DNA from: Saccharothrix sp. NRRL B-16314
GTDB lineage: Bacteria > Actinomycetota > Actinomycetes > Mycobacteriales > Pseudonocardiaceae
Assembly (NCBI RefSeq): GCF_000716595.1
Contig: NZ_JNXC01000029.1
Location: 29,505-93,504, forward strand
Direction of reading: 5' to 3'
DNA length: 64,000 nt
Made by a program: the position numbers and the translations under genes. The notes below the pieces were generated by a model. That model did no database searches. It was not told the DNA's origin and worked only from the letters and a program-made list of their open reading frames with translations. Within the stretch, counting starts at the first letter, position 1, and every line of letters starts with the position of its first letter. Of this stretch, positions 24,623 to 33,875 are shown one piece after another.

Positions 24623-25297
24623 TCACTCAGTGTCCGCTCCATTCTCGACAGTGGTCGCCAGCAGCTTCTCCAGTCCGTCGAGGATCAGTTCCAGGCCGAA
24701 CTCGAAGTCGGCGTCGCGGTATTCCTCCGCCAGGATGCCCTGGGTGATGGCGTAGACGTGCGGGTGCTGTTCGACGGAGATCTGCGGGATGTTGTGCTCC
24801 GCCCACGCGGCCAAATTGTCCGGATCGAACGGAAGGTCCAGTCTCCGGACGATGAACCCGAAGATGTGGCTGTCGATCAAAGAGCACGCGTGACCTGCGA
24901 GGAGGTAGGGGAACCCGGCTACGTGCAGGCAGCCGAGGGTGGCGTCGTAGTGCGCCAGCTGAAACGGCCCCACCGTCTGCCGTGAGGCGATCAGCCCGAC
25001 CGCCCACCGGTGCCGCCGGAACACCTGGTGCGCGGAGACCGCGCGGCGGTGCATTGCGTTACGCCACGGTTCGCCTACCGAGGGTGTATCTATCTCGCTG
25101 ATAACCAGATCCGCAACTCCGTCGAAAAGGTCTTCCTTGCTCTTGACGTGGTTGTACAGTGACATCGCCTCGACACCGAGTTCACCAGCGAGCTTGCGCA
25201 TCGACAGGGCCGTCAAGCCTGATTCGTCGGCGAGCTGAATCGCGGTCGTCAGCACCCGGTCCCGGGTCAACCGCATACGCTTCAAAATTAACCGCAC
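24623..25297 (-). CDS. TetR-family repressor (TetR_C type) divergent from NRPS
   Basis: 224 residues from GTG 25297 (an internal ATG at 25276 is an alternative). The helix-turn-helix is LADESGLTALSMRKLAGELGVEAMSLYNHVKSKEDLFDG; the rest matches the tetracycline-repressor C-terminal class. It is divergent from the NRPS gene, and the gap contains two matching palindromes that should be its operators. It probably represses both itself and the NRPS-esterase pair and responds to an unknown small ligand. Confidence 0.92.
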   Translation of the reverse strand: MRLILKRMRLTRDRVLTTAIQLADESGLTALSMRKLAGELGVEAMSLYNHVKSKEDLFDGVADLVISEIDTPSVGEPWRNAMHRRAVSAHQVFRRHRWAVGLIASRQTVGPFQLAHYDATLGCLHVAGFPYLLAGHACSLIDSHIFGFIVRRLDLPFDPDNLAAWAEHNIPQISVEQHPHVYAITQGILAEEYRDADFEFGLELILDGLEKLLATTVENGADTE

Positions 25298-25304
25298 CTC
25301 CCTG

Positions 25305-25357
25305 TTGACAGCACTTACTGCGTAAGTGTAACTTACCGCCGAGACTTACGGCGTAAG
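25305..25357 (+). promoter_or_regulatory. Paired TetR operators overlapping a promoter for the NRPS gene
   Basis: CTTACTGCGTAAG (25314-25326) and CTTACGGCGTAAG (25345-25357) are near-identical 13-bp palindromes with centres 31 bp (about three helix turns) apart, with an extra half-site ACTTAC at 25331. TTGACA at 25305-25310 on the plus strand could be a -35 element just upstream of the first operator. The layout fits repression by the adjacent TetR protein. Confidence 0.8.
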
Positions 25358-25593
25358 CTTCGGGGGCGTTGGCGCGGCCGGTGTGACCCACCGGCATGCG
25401 CGTTGCAGGAAATCAGCAGATCGGTGCAAGGCAGGACGACGGGCGCACACGGGGGTTTCCCGAACCGTCCTGGACCCCGCGCGACACGCGATGGAGCGGC
25501 GCGGGGAGCCCTCCGGTACGCGAGGGCTGGGACAGCCGTGCGATGGGGTGGCAAGCATGGTCCGTTCATGATCAGAAAGCGCAGTGTGTCCCG

Positions 25594-28500
25594 ATGACAA
25601 TGGTGACCGAGAACCAGAACCTCCTCCAGGACAGCACCTTGGGGCGTCTCGACATCGAGACGGTGCACGGGTTGTTCCGGTGGTGCGCGCAGCGCTGGCC
25701 GTCCGACGTCGCGATCGTGGCCGGTCCGAGGCGGGTGACCTACCGCGAACTGCGGCTGCTCGCCGACGACTACGCCGTGGAACTGGCGAACAGGGGTATC
25801 GGCAGGGGTGACCTGGTACCGGTGCTCATGCCCCGGACACCCGAGTTCATAGCGGCGTTACTCGCGGTGCTGGAGTGCGGTGCCGCTTACGCCGCCCTCG
25901 ACGTCCGCTGGCCGCGCGAACGGCTGAACTCGCTGGTCAGCGCGTTGGACGCGAAGGTGCTCGTGACCGCCGTCGAGGGCCCGTGGCCGGTGCCGGTCGC
26001 GGCGCCACCCAGCACCGCGAACGCCGCGGGACGTCAGCCGCAGCGGATCGAGGTCCGCGGTGACGAGCCGTGCGCCGTGTTCTTCACGTCGGGCTCGACG
26101 GGCACGCCGAAGGCGACCGTCACCCCGCACAGCGGCATGGTCCGCCTCTTCGCCGACTGCGACTTCGCCGAGTTCGGTCCCGGCATGGTCGTGCCGCAGC
26201 TCGCGCCGGTGTCCTGGGACGGGTTCTGCCTCGACGGCTGGGGCGTCCTGCTCAACGGCGGCACGTCGGTGTTCCTCGACGACCCGGTGCTGGTGCCGAG
26301 CACGCTCCGCCGGCTGGTGGCCGAGCACGGTGTCAACGGCGTTTTCCTGACGACCACGCTGCTCAACATGATCATCGACGAGGACGTCGACGCGTTCGCC
26401 GGTGTCCGCTGGCTGCTCACCGGCGGTGAGCGCGCGTCGGCCGCCCACATGGGCCGGCTGGTGCGCCACTTCCCGGACATCGAGCTGAACAACATGTACG
26501 GGCCGGTCGAGTCGACGTCCGTGGTGACCGCGCGCCGGGTCACCGCCGAGGACTGCGTCGACCCCGGCGGCGTTCCGCTGGGCCGGGTGCTCAACGGGAC
26601 GCGGATCTTCGTGCTGGACGGTGACCGCCCCTGCGGCCCGGGTGAGACCGGTGAGCTGTGCATCGCGGGGTCCGGGCTCGCGTCGGGGTACATCGGCGAC
26701 CCGGAGCTGACCGCGAAGAAGTTCCCCGAGGTCGTGGTCGACGGGCAGACCCACCGGGTGTACCGGACCGGCGACCTCGGGCACTACTCGGACGACGACG
26801 TCCTGTACTTCGACGGCCGCCTCGACCGTCAGGTCAAGATCCGCGGCCACCGGATCGAGCCGGCCGAGATCGAGTTCGTCGCCGAGCGCCTCGCCGGTGT
26901 CACGGCGGCCGTGGTGGTGCCGATCGCGGACCCGGAGGGCCGAGGCCGCAGCCTGTGCCTGTGCTACTCCGGCAGCGGTGACGACGTGCCGGACGAACGC
27001 GCCGTGCGCGCCGAGCTGGCGACCCTGCTGCCCGCCTACCTCGTGCCGGACCGGATTCGCCGGTTGGCCGAGATGCCGTTGTTCTCCAACGGCAAGGTCG
27101 ACCAGCGCGCCCTCGAGCAGATCGCCACCGAAGAGGACCACGCGGACGACCACCGGCCGGAAGCGCAGCCCTTGCTGGACCCCGTGGAGGCCCGCTTGGC
27201 GGCCGTGTTCGGGCAGGTGCTCCGGCGCGGCTTCGTCCCGGCGGACGGCTCCTTCTTCGAACTGGGCGCCAACTCGCTCGACGCGGCCCGCCTGTGCGCG
27301 AAGGTCGAGGCGGAGTTCGGCGTCGCCGTGCCGGTCTCGCAGGTGTTCGCGACCCCGAGCGTGCGTGAACTCGCGGCGTCGCTGAAGCCGCGGCTGGACG
27401 AGGTCGGCGCCGTTCCGGTCGATGCGCCCGACGCGTCCGCGGAAGCCGTTGCCGGCGCGGTCGACTTGCCGGTGCACTACGCGCTGGCCCTGTGGGAGGG
27501 CATGTCCGAGGCTTCGGACCTCGCCTACCTCTGCACGATGGCCTGGTGGATCGACGGCGCACCGGATGTCGACGCGCTCTCCCAGGCGATCCTCGACGTG
27601 CACCACCGGCACGAGGCCCTGCACTCGCGGTACGTGATGGACCCCGGCCCGATCGCGATGCCGTCCGACGACGTGCCCGGCCCGGAGCTGGCGCTGCTGC
27701 CGGACCAGCCGACGGAGGACGCCGCGCTGGCCGCGCTCCACGCCGAGCTGTACCGACCGCTGTGCATCGCGGAGGGCAGGATCTGGCGCTGCGCCATGGT
27801 CCGGAGCGCCGACACCGGGCGCCTGGCGTTCGGGCTCACCGCGCACCACGTGGCGTTCGACGGCGCGTCCCAGGAGCCCATGGCCACCGACCTGGCCATC
27901 GCCTACCAGGCCAGGCTGCTCGGTGAGGCTCCCGTGTTCGCCGAGCCGGCCGAGACGCTCGCCGAGATCGCCGACACCTACCGCCGTCGGCGCGCGGCGG
28001 CCGACCTGGACGCGCAGATCGAGTACTGGAACCGGGAACTCGACGGTCTCCCGCAGATCACCCTGCCGCAGCGGCAGTCGTCGCAGGCGACCGACGGCCC
28101 CCGGGCGACGGTCGAGCGGCAGGTGTCCGCGCGGGAGATGGAGCCGTGGGACGCCGCCGCCCGCGAACTGGGGTCCACCCGACTGGTGGCGCTGTCCGTG
28201 GCCTACGCCTCGGTGCTGCGCGAGCTGTCCGGCCAGGACGACTTCGGCATCCTGGTGCCGTTCTCCAGCTGGATCGGCGACCCCGGCCGGTCGATCTCCA
28301 CCCGGATGGACATGCTGTGCCTGCGCATGCGCCCGTCGTCGGGCGGTAGCGACATGTGGGACAACGTCGGCAAGGCGGTCGGTGGCGCGCTCGTCGCCCA
28401 GGACGTCTCGTTCGTCGAGGCGGCCATGCCGGTCATCACCGGGATCGGCGAGGACGCCATGGGGCGGCTGCCGGTGCTCCTGGTGGAGAACCTGGACGAC

Positions 28501-28734
28501 CCGGACCTGGTGCTGCCGTCCTGCCGCACCGAGTTCGCCCACCTGGGCGCTCCGACGACGATGAGCGAGCTCGAGACCGAAGTCTGGTACGCCCCCGACG
28601 GCGGTGTGCGGCTGAACGTGGCGGTGTGGACCGACTACCTCTCGGTAGAGTTCGCGACCGAGTTCGCCGATGAGTTCCAGCGCGTCCTGTGCGCCGGGCC
28701 GGCCGCGTTGGCCGCACCGGCCGACGCACCGTGA
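25594..28734 (+). CDS. Single-module NRPS with adenylation-carrier-condensation (A-T-C) order
   Basis: 1046 residues from ATG 25594 (weak ribosome site; the frame is open further upstream). Adenylation domain about 30-520 with FTSGSTGTPKATV, NMYGPVEST, YRTGDLG, GRLDRQVKIRGHRIEPAEIE and NGKVDQ. Carrier domain about 530-600 with FFELGANSLDAARL, Ser being the phosphopantetheine site. Condensation domain about 620-1040 with an intact HHVAFDG motif. There is no leading condensation or thioesterase domain, so the loaded acyl group is probably passed in trans to an acceptor by the terminal C domain. A carboxylesterase follows 42 bases downstream. The acid activated is not deduced. Confidence 0.93.
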   Translation: MTMVTENQNLLQDSTLGRLDIETVHGLFRWCAQRWPSDVAIVAGPRRVTYRELRLLADDYAVELANRGIGRGDLVPVLMPRTPEFIAALLAVLECGAAYAALDVRWPRERLNSLVSALDAKVLVTAVEGPWPVPVAAPPSTANAAGRQPQRIEVRGDEPCAVFFTSGSTGTPKATVTPHSGMVRLFADCDFAEFGPGMVVPQLAPVSWDGFCLDGWGVLLNGGTSVFLDDPVLVPSTLRRLVAEHGVNGVFLTTTLLNMIIDEDVDAFAGVRWLLTGGERASAAHMGRLVRHFPDIELNNMYGPVESTSVVTARRVTAEDCVDPGGVPLGRVLNGTRIFVLDGDRPCGPGETGELCIAGSGLASGYIGDPELTAKKFPEVVVDGQTHRVYRTGDLGHYSDDDVLYFDGRLDRQVKIRGHRIEPAEIEFVAERLAGVTAAVVVPIADPEGRGRSLCLCYSGSGDDVPDERAVRAELATLLPAYLVPDRIRRLAEMPLFSNGKVDQRALEQIATEEDHADDHRPEAQPLLDPVEARLAAVFGQVLRRGFVPADGSFFELGANSLDAARLCAKVEAEFGVAVPVSQVFATPSVRELAASLKPRLDEVGAVPVDAPDASAEAVAGAVDLPVHYALALWEGMSEASDLAYLCTMAWWIDGAPDVDALSQAILDVHHRHEALHSRYVMDPGPIAMPSDDVPGPELALLPDQPTEDAALAALHAELYRPLCIAEGRIWRCAMVRSADTGRLAFGLTAHHVAFDGASQEPMATDLAIAYQARLLGEAPVFAEPAETLAEIADTYRRRRAAADLDAQIEYWNRELDGLPQITLPQRQSSQATDGPRATVERQVSAREMEPWDAAARELGSTRLVALSVAYASVLRELSGQDDFGILVPFSSWIGDPGRSISTRMDMLCLRMRPSSGGSDMWDNVGKAVGGALVAQDVSFVEAAMPVITGIGEDAMGRLPVLLVENLDDPDLVLPSCRTEFAHLGAPTTMSELETEVWYAPDGGVRLNVAVWTDYLSVEFATEFADEFQRVLCAGPAALAAPADAP

Positions 28735-28776
28735 GGACCCACTGGGTTCACCGGTGTTCGGGACGAAGGGGACAGG

Positions 28777-30264
28777 ATGATCACGACTGACGTCGAGATC
28801 GCGGACGGCGTCGTCCGTGGTTGTCAGGGCTCGCGCGCGCTGCGGTGGCGGTCGATCCCGTACGCGGCTGCGCCGGTCGGGGAGCTGCGGTTCCGGGCTC
28901 CTCAGCCGGTGCGGCCGTGGGTGGGTGTGCGTGATGCCACCGAGTTCGGGTTCCCGGCCGTCCAGCGCCGCAACCCGATGGTGGGCCTGCGCCGGACCGA
29001 CGAGGACTGCCTGACCCTGAACGTGACCACGCCGCCGGAACCCTCGACGAGGCCCCGGCCGGTGATGGTCTTCATCCACGGCGGCAGTTACGTCTCCGAC
29101 ACCGCGTCCCGGTACCCGGGCGACTCGCTGGCGGTGCGCGGCGACGTGGTCGTGGTGACGCTCAACTACCGGCTGGGCGCGTTCGGGTACGTCGACTTCA
29201 CCGAGTTCTCCACCGCCGACCGGCCCATCGAGTCGAACCTCGGCCTGCGGGACCAGGTGGCGGCGTTGCAGTGGGTGCGGCGCAACATCTCGGCGTTCGG
29301 CGGTGACCCGGACAACGTCACGGTCTTCGGCGAGTCGTCGGGCGCGGACGCGGTGCTGACGCTGATGACCACACCGTCCGCGGCCGGGCTGTTCCACCGC
29401 GCGATCGCGCAGAGCTCGGCCGCGGACTGGGCGGCCGTCGACGTGGAGGAGGCCCGGCGGTTCGCCCGCCGGGTCCTCGGCAAGCTCGACGTCGCCCCCG
29501 ATGCGGCGGCACGGGCGTTGGCCACGGCGGGTGCGCAGGACCTCTGCGAAGCCGCCCACCGGGCGCTGCTGGACGTGCTGCGGGACTACCCCGGCACGTT
29601 CCCGGTGGCGGTGGTCGTCGACGGCGACTTCCTGCCGGAGGACCCGTTGGACGTCCTCGCCGCGGGGCGGGCGCAGGCGGTGCCGCTGATCGCCGGCAGC
29701 AACCGCGACGAGTGCACGCTGTTCCAGTTCGACCCGACGGTGCCGACCAGCGAGCCGGCGCTGCGGGCCGCGCTGGAGCGGTGCGGCGCCGACTACGAGC
29801 GGGTGGTCGCGGCCTACCCCGGCTACCCGAAGCGGGCGGCGGCCGTGGACGTCAGTACGGACTTCGTGCTGTGGCGGCCGTTGCAGGCGGTGCTCGAGGG
29901 GCACAGCGGCACGGCGCCCACGTTCGGCTACCGCCTCGACTTCGCCCCGCGCGCGTTGCACCTGCTCGGGTTGAGGGCGCTGCACGGGCTGGAGCTGCTG
30001 GCGATCTTCGGCGGTGTCGACAGCGTGCCCGGACGGCTGTTGACGCTGGCGGGCGGCCGGCAGGGGTTCCGCGCCGTGCAGGACGAGTTCCAGGACAACT
30101 GGACCACCTTCGCCCGCACCGGCCGGACGCTCGAATCCTGGCCGGACTACACGGTGGAGCAGCGCAACACCCGCATCATCGACCACCCGTCACGGGTCGA
30201 GGTCGACCCGCAGCGGGAACGCAGGCTCGTCTGGGAGGGAATCCGCATCCCCGCCTCGGAATGA
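28777..30264 (+). CDS. Type B carboxylesterase paired with NRPS
   Basis: 495 residues of the carboxylesterase/lipase family: RSIPYAAAPVGELRF, TLNVTTP, FIHGGSY (oxyanion hole), nucleophile elbow GESSGA, and ALHGLELLAIFGG holding the catalytic His. No signal peptide, so it acts inside the cell. It lies in the same direction 42 bases after the NRPS gene, with GGGACAGG before the ATG. It may hydrolyse or release the NRPS product, or act on the same compound during export or resistance; this is inference from position. Confidence 0.9.
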   Translation: MITTDVEIADGVVRGCQGSRALRWRSIPYAAAPVGELRFRAPQPVRPWVGVRDATEFGFPAVQRRNPMVGLRRTDEDCLTLNVTTPPEPSTRPRPVMVFIHGGSYVSDTASRYPGDSLAVRGDVVVVTLNYRLGAFGYVDFTEFSTADRPIESNLGLRDQVAALQWVRRNISAFGGDPDNVTVFGESSGADAVLTLMTTPSAAGLFHRAIAQSSAADWAAVDVEEARRFARRVLGKLDVAPDAAARALATAGAQDLCEAAHRALLDVLRDYPGTFPVAVVVDGDFLPEDPLDVLAAGRAQAVPLIAGSNRDECTLFQFDPTVPTSEPALRAALERCGADYERVVAAYPGYPKRAAAVDVSTDFVLWRPLQAVLEGHSGTAPTFGYRLDFAPRALHLLGLRALHGLELLAIFGGVDSVPGRLLTLAGGRQGFRAVQDEFQDNWTTFARTGRTLESWPDYTVEQRNTRIIDHPSRVEVDPQRERRLVWEGIRIPASE

Positions 30265-30292
30265 GGCGGGCGGACCGTTCGGCGGCCGACGA

Positions 30293-30336
30293 GATCACCC
30301 GCCGCGCCGAGGGACCACTCGGTGCGGCGGGTGATC
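30293..30336. terminator. Bidirectional terminator between carboxylesterase and PAF-AH-like genes
   Basis: Perfect 13-bp outer stem (GATCACCCGCCGC at 30293-30305 with 30324-30336) and an inner CCGAG/CTCGG stem. It sits between two convergent genes. Confidence 0.85.
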
Positions 30337-30342
30337 CCGTCG

Positions 30343-31473
30343 TCAGCTCGACGGTTCCACGATGACCACCTCGGGGTAGCTCGCCGACGCGCCCTCCAGC
30401 AACGGCTGCGGCTCGCCGCGCAGGTGCAGGTCGAAGAACGCCCTGACGTAGGCGCGGGTGATCGCCGCGCCGCGTTCCCCGCCGACGTCCGCGCCGAAGT
30501 CGAGGCCGAGCTGCGCACCCAGCACCCCGATGTCGGTGAACGACGGGTGCGCCATGCCCGCGACGACCAGCCAGCGCTTCCACCCGGTCAGCAGCGGCCA
30601 GTTGTCCTCCCAGGACTTGGCGCCGCCGGGCGTGCCGGGGGCGTAGGCGCTCTGCCGCCCCAGGAGCATGAACGGGCGCGACAGCCCGGGGTCGGGGATC
30701 GGGGTGTTGATGCTGCCGTCGACGTCGATCCCGGCCAGCAGGCGGTGATCGGCGCGCAGCGCGGCGAGGCTGCTCGACCCGCCCACCGAGTGGCCGCCCA
30801 TGGCGATCCTCGACGCGTCGACCAGGTTCGCACCGCGCCGGTGGCGCAGCGGCCCGGTCAGCTGGTCCAGCACGAAGGACACGTCCGCCGCCCGGCCGCG
30901 CTCCAGCTTCTGCCAGAACTCCGGGTCGTAGGAACCGCAGGCTTCACAGGTGGTGACCCGCCCGTCGGGGAACGTCGTGGCGACGTTCTCGTAGGTGTGG
31001 TCGATGACCACGACGGCGTAACCGTGGCTCGCCAGGTCTTCGGCGAGCGTGCTCAGCGTGGCGCGTGGCCTCTTGAAGCCGGGGGACAGCACGACCAGCG
31101 GCAGGCTGTGCCGCTTGCCGGCGATCGGACGCGCGTCGACCACGGCGTTGGTCCGGGCCGTGCTCAGCACGTCGGGCGGCACCGTCGTGATGCCGCCCTC
31201 CTCCAGCACGGCGGCGGATTCGGTCGGTGTCATGTACTGCTTCACCGGTCCACGCGCCGAAGCCGCCGGGTAGAACAGCGAGACCATCAGCTCCCGCTGC
31301 CGCGCCGGCACCCACGGGTCGGGCCGCGAGGTGTCCGTCAGGTGGAACGACGTCGCGCCGACCGGGTGGCGGCCGGTCGGCGCGGGCAGGTGCAGCGAAG
31401 TCGAAGTGGCGGCAGCCGCGGGCGAAGCGGTCACGGCGAGCGTCAGTGCGGTGAGTAACGTGAGACGGCGCAT
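30343..31473 (-). CDS. Secreted PAF-acetylhydrolase-like alpha/beta hydrolase
   Basis: 376 residues. Signal peptide about 1-22 (ending AAAA-TS). The alpha/beta-hydrolase core has the nucleophile motif GHSVGGSSS (near residue 225), and AHPSFTD near the C-terminus supplies the His as in the platelet-activating-factor acetylhydrolase isoform II family. Bacterial members cleave short ester groups on lipids or small esters. ATG at 31473 follows AAGGGAATC. It shares a 57-base divergent promoter gap with the lipoprotein gene. Confidence 0.88.
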   Translation of the reverse strand: MRRLTLLTALTLAVTASPAAAATSTSLHLPAPTGRHPVGATSFHLTDTSRPDPWVPARQRELMVSLFYPAASARGPVKQYMTPTESAAVLEEGGITTVPPDVLSTARTNAVVDARPIAGKRHSLPLVVLSPGFKRPRATLSTLAEDLASHGYAVVVIDHTYENVATTFPDGRVTTCEACGSYDPEFWQKLERGRAADVSFVLDQLTGPLRHRRGANLVDASRIAMGGHSVGGSSSLAALRADHRLLAGIDVDGSINTPIPDPGLSRPFMLLGRQSAYAPGTPGGAKSWEDNWPLLTGWKRWLVVAGMAHPSFTDIGVLGAQLGLDFGADVGGERGAAITRAYVRAFFDLHLRGEPQPLLEGASASYPEVVIVEPSS

Positions 31474-31530
31474 GATTCCCTTGTACAGGTTCGCCGGGAA
31501 CCGCGGGCTTCTCCGTACGTCTGAGGGATC

Positions 31531-32019
31531 ATGCGAACCTTGCTGAACCGGGCCACGGCGCCGACGGTCGCCCTCGTCGCGGTCCTCGGCCTGGTCACGG
31601 GCTGCTCGACCACCGTGACCGGCTCCGGGTCGGGCTCGGGGACCGCGACCACCGCGACCACGACCGCCAAGGCCACGACCACCACGGCTGAGGACGAGCC
31701 GACGCCCGAGTCGGAGCCCGAGCCGTTGCCGACGATCGACGAAGGCGCACCGGCCCAGTACTGCGAGGAGCCGTTCGCCGGCGCCCTGGGCAAGCCGATG
31801 CTCGCGGTCGTCGTGGAAACGCCATCGGGCCGGCTGACGTGCGACCAGGCCGCCGCCGTCCTGTTCGACTACTACGCCCAGCGCCGCGACCCGACGCCGG
31901 GGCTGCCGCCGCTGGTGATCGGCACGATGACGTGCAACCAGGTCGCCGAACCGGCGATGCCCCAGGTCGTGTGCGCGGACGAGGACAACCTCGCCTACTC
32001 GATGTGGCCGCAGACGTGA
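31531..32019 (+). CDS. Small secreted lipoprotein of unknown function
   Basis: 162 residues. N-terminal signal with a lipobox LVTGC (Cys about residue 25), then a Ser/Gly/Thr-rich linker and acidic Glu/Pro stretch. The C-terminal 90 residues include four cysteines (QYCEEP, LTCDQA, MTCNQV, VVCADE) that could form two disulfides. Family not recognised. GAGGGATC precedes the ATG. It probably sits on the outer face of the membrane. Confidence 0.8.
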   Translation: MRTLLNRATAPTVALVAVLGLVTGCSTTVTGSGSGSGTATTATTTAKATTTTAEDEPTPESEPEPLPTIDEGAPAQYCEEPFAGALGKPMLAVVVETPSGRLTCDQAAAVLFDYYAQRRDPTPGLPPLVIGTMTCNQVAEPAMPQVVCADEDNLAYSMWPQT

Positions 32020-32032
32020 CGTGCCGACGGGA

Positions 32033-33610
32033 TCAGCACGACTTGGTCCAGCTGCACTCCAGCTCGACCCGGACGTCGCCGCCCTGACGCGCCTGGTGGT
32101 CGGCCGGCGCGGGAACGACGTGGGCGCCGGTCGGGGTCTGCCCGGTCCGGTGGCCCGCCAGCCGGACGGCGACCGCGTCCTCCAGCGGTTTCGCGGAGGT
32201 CAGCGTGTTGTTGCTGATCATGGAGAACACCAGCGGGACACCGTCGGCGGTGGTCACGTAGCCGGACAGCGCGCTCACGCCGGTCAACGTGCCGGTCTTG
32301 GCCCGCACGTTGCCCTCGGCCGGTGTGCCGCGCATCCGGTTGCGCAGGGTGCCGCCGGTCATCCGGTCGCTCACCCCGGCGACGGGCAGCGAGTCGTACC
32401 AGGCCTGGAACCACGGCTTGCCCTTGGCCGCGAGCAGCAGCCCCGTCACCTGGCCGGGCGCGACCTGGTCCATCCTGGACAGACCGGAACCGTCCCTCAG
32501 CGAGATCACCGCCGGGTCCATGCCGAGCCCGCCGAGCCGCGCCGAGATCGCCCGCAGCCCGGCGCCCCAACTGCCTTCGCCGAACACGGCCCGGCCCGCG
32601 GTCTTCACCAGGATCTCGGCGTGCATGTTGTTGCTGAGCTTCATGAACGGCACCATCAACCGCGACAGCGGCATCGACCGGTGCTCACCCAGGACCCTGG
32701 CGTCCGCCGGTGTCGCGCCGACTCCCGTGCCGCCGAGCACGCGGACCCCGTGCCGCTCCAGCGCGTCGTGGAACAGGGACGTGACCAGTCCGGTCGGCTC
32801 CCAGACGGTGCTCCACTCGTTCTCGACCGCACCCCCTGCGGGGATGGCACCGCGCACGGTGATCACGTTCGTGCCGTGCTGCCGCTCGACGGACACGCTG
32901 GACGCCGAACCGGGCGCGCCGGTCACGGCGGTGTTGGCGATGGTGACGTAACCCGTCGGCGGCTCGGTGGTCACCGTCGCCGGTGCGCCGGCCGCACCCG
33001 GCGCGACCCGCACGATGATCGACCCGGCGTCGTAGTCGGTGTCGGGTGAGACGGTCAGCGCCGAGATCTGGGCGTTGTAGTAGTACGGCTCGTCGTCCCA
33101 GGCCCAGCCGGTGCCAAGGCGCACGGAGTCGAACCACGTGTCGTCGGCGACGAGCCTGCCGCGGACCAGGTTGATCCCGCTGCCGGCGACCTCGGCGGCC
33201 AGCGCGTCGTAGTCGGCGGCGAGGATCGTCGGGTCACCGGTTCCGCGCAGGTGCAGGTCGCCGGCCAGCACACCGGCGTTCGTGCGGCCGACCGCCGACA
33301 CGCTGGTGGTGAACCGGTGGTCGGGACCGAGGATGTCGAGCACCGCGGCCGAGCTGATCAGCTTGCCGTTGGACGCCGGTTGGCCGCGCCGGTCGCTCTC
33401 GCGGGAGAACAGGACATCACCGGTGTCGGCGTGGCGGACCACGAGCCCCACGTCGGCACCTTTGAGCCCGGGAGCGGCGAGGATCGCGCTGAGGTCCTGG
33501 TGGAGGGTGTCCTGGGCCTGTGCCGACGCGCCGGTGGCCAGGTCGGCGGCCGGAACCGCGGTCACCAGGGCGGCGGCCAGCACGAGGGCGAACGATCGCG
33601 GTCTGGGCAT
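32033..33610 (-). CDS. dacB: D-alanyl-D-alanine carboxypeptidase/endopeptidase (PBP4, S13 family)
   Basis: 525 residues, exported (signal about 1-32). The three penicillin-binding motifs are present: SxxK in PASNGKLISS (near residue 80), SxN in KLSNNMHAE, and KTG in RAKTGTLTGV. Between the first two lies the large inserted domain typical of PBP4/DacB. It trims or cleaves cross-links in peptidoglycan. The C-terminus extends beyond the usual end by about 30 residues and closes with Cys-x-Trp-x4-Cys. ATG at 33610 is preceded by GGGAG. Confidence 0.92.
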   Translation of the reverse strand: MPRPRSFALVLAAALVTAVPAADLATGASAQAQDTLHQDLSAILAAPGLKGADVGLVVRHADTGDVLFSRESDRRGQPASNGKLISSAAVLDILGPDHRFTTSVSAVGRTNAGVLAGDLHLRGTGDPTILAADYDALAAEVAGSGINLVRGRLVADDTWFDSVRLGTGWAWDDEPYYYNAQISALTVSPDTDYDAGSIIVRVAPGAAGAPATVTTEPPTGYVTIANTAVTGAPGSASSVSVERQHGTNVITVRGAIPAGGAVENEWSTVWEPTGLVTSLFHDALERHGVRVLGGTGVGATPADARVLGEHRSMPLSRLMVPFMKLSNNMHAEILVKTAGRAVFGEGSWGAGLRAISARLGGLGMDPAVISLRDGSGLSRMDQVAPGQVTGLLLAAKGKPWFQAWYDSLPVAGVSDRMTGGTLRNRMRGTPAEGNVRAKTGTLTGVSALSGYVTTADGVPLVFSMISNNTLTSAKPLEDAVAVRLAGHRTGQTPTGAHVVPAPADHQARQGGDVRVELECSWTKSC

Positions 33611-33789
33611 CGGGACTCCCTGGGCGCCGAGGATGGTTCGTCAAGGATTCTCCACAAACTCGGGTGATCTGTGAAGCTCTGACGCCCGCAGCCCGACAAG
33701 TTAAACCGTTTGCATGCGCATCCTGGGCTCACATGCGTTTCTATGGCTTGACAGTGGTCGCCAAGTACTGGTTCTCTGCGCTCACCATG

Positions 33790-33801
33790 GTAAACGTTTA
33801 C
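33790..33801. promoter_or_regulatory. LacI-family operator upstream of rhamnogalacturonan lyase
   Basis: GTAAACGTTTAC is a perfect 12-bp palindrome with the central CG of LacI/CcpA-type operators, 75 bases before the lyase start. A weaker similar element (TTAAACCGTTTGC) is at about 33700-33712. The regulator gene is not in the window. Confidence 0.7.
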
Positions 33802-33875
33802 ATGGTTAAGGGCACCGCCGCCACCAAGTGTCGGGTGCCGAGGTGAAAGCCGCCTCGGCCTGCTGAGGGGCAGTG

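Noticed and set aside
25858..30186. Very long open frame on the minus strand (over 1400 codons) opposite the NRPS and esterase genes
   Set aside because: It is an antisense shadow caused by high GC at third codon positions. Its product has no domain and is rich in Arg, Gly and Val, while the plus strand encodes complete, well-known domains.
30343..31473. Cutinase or polyester hydrolase
   Set aside because: The GHSVGG elbow alone could suggest it, but the AHPSFTD motif and overall order fit the PAF-acetylhydrolase class better.
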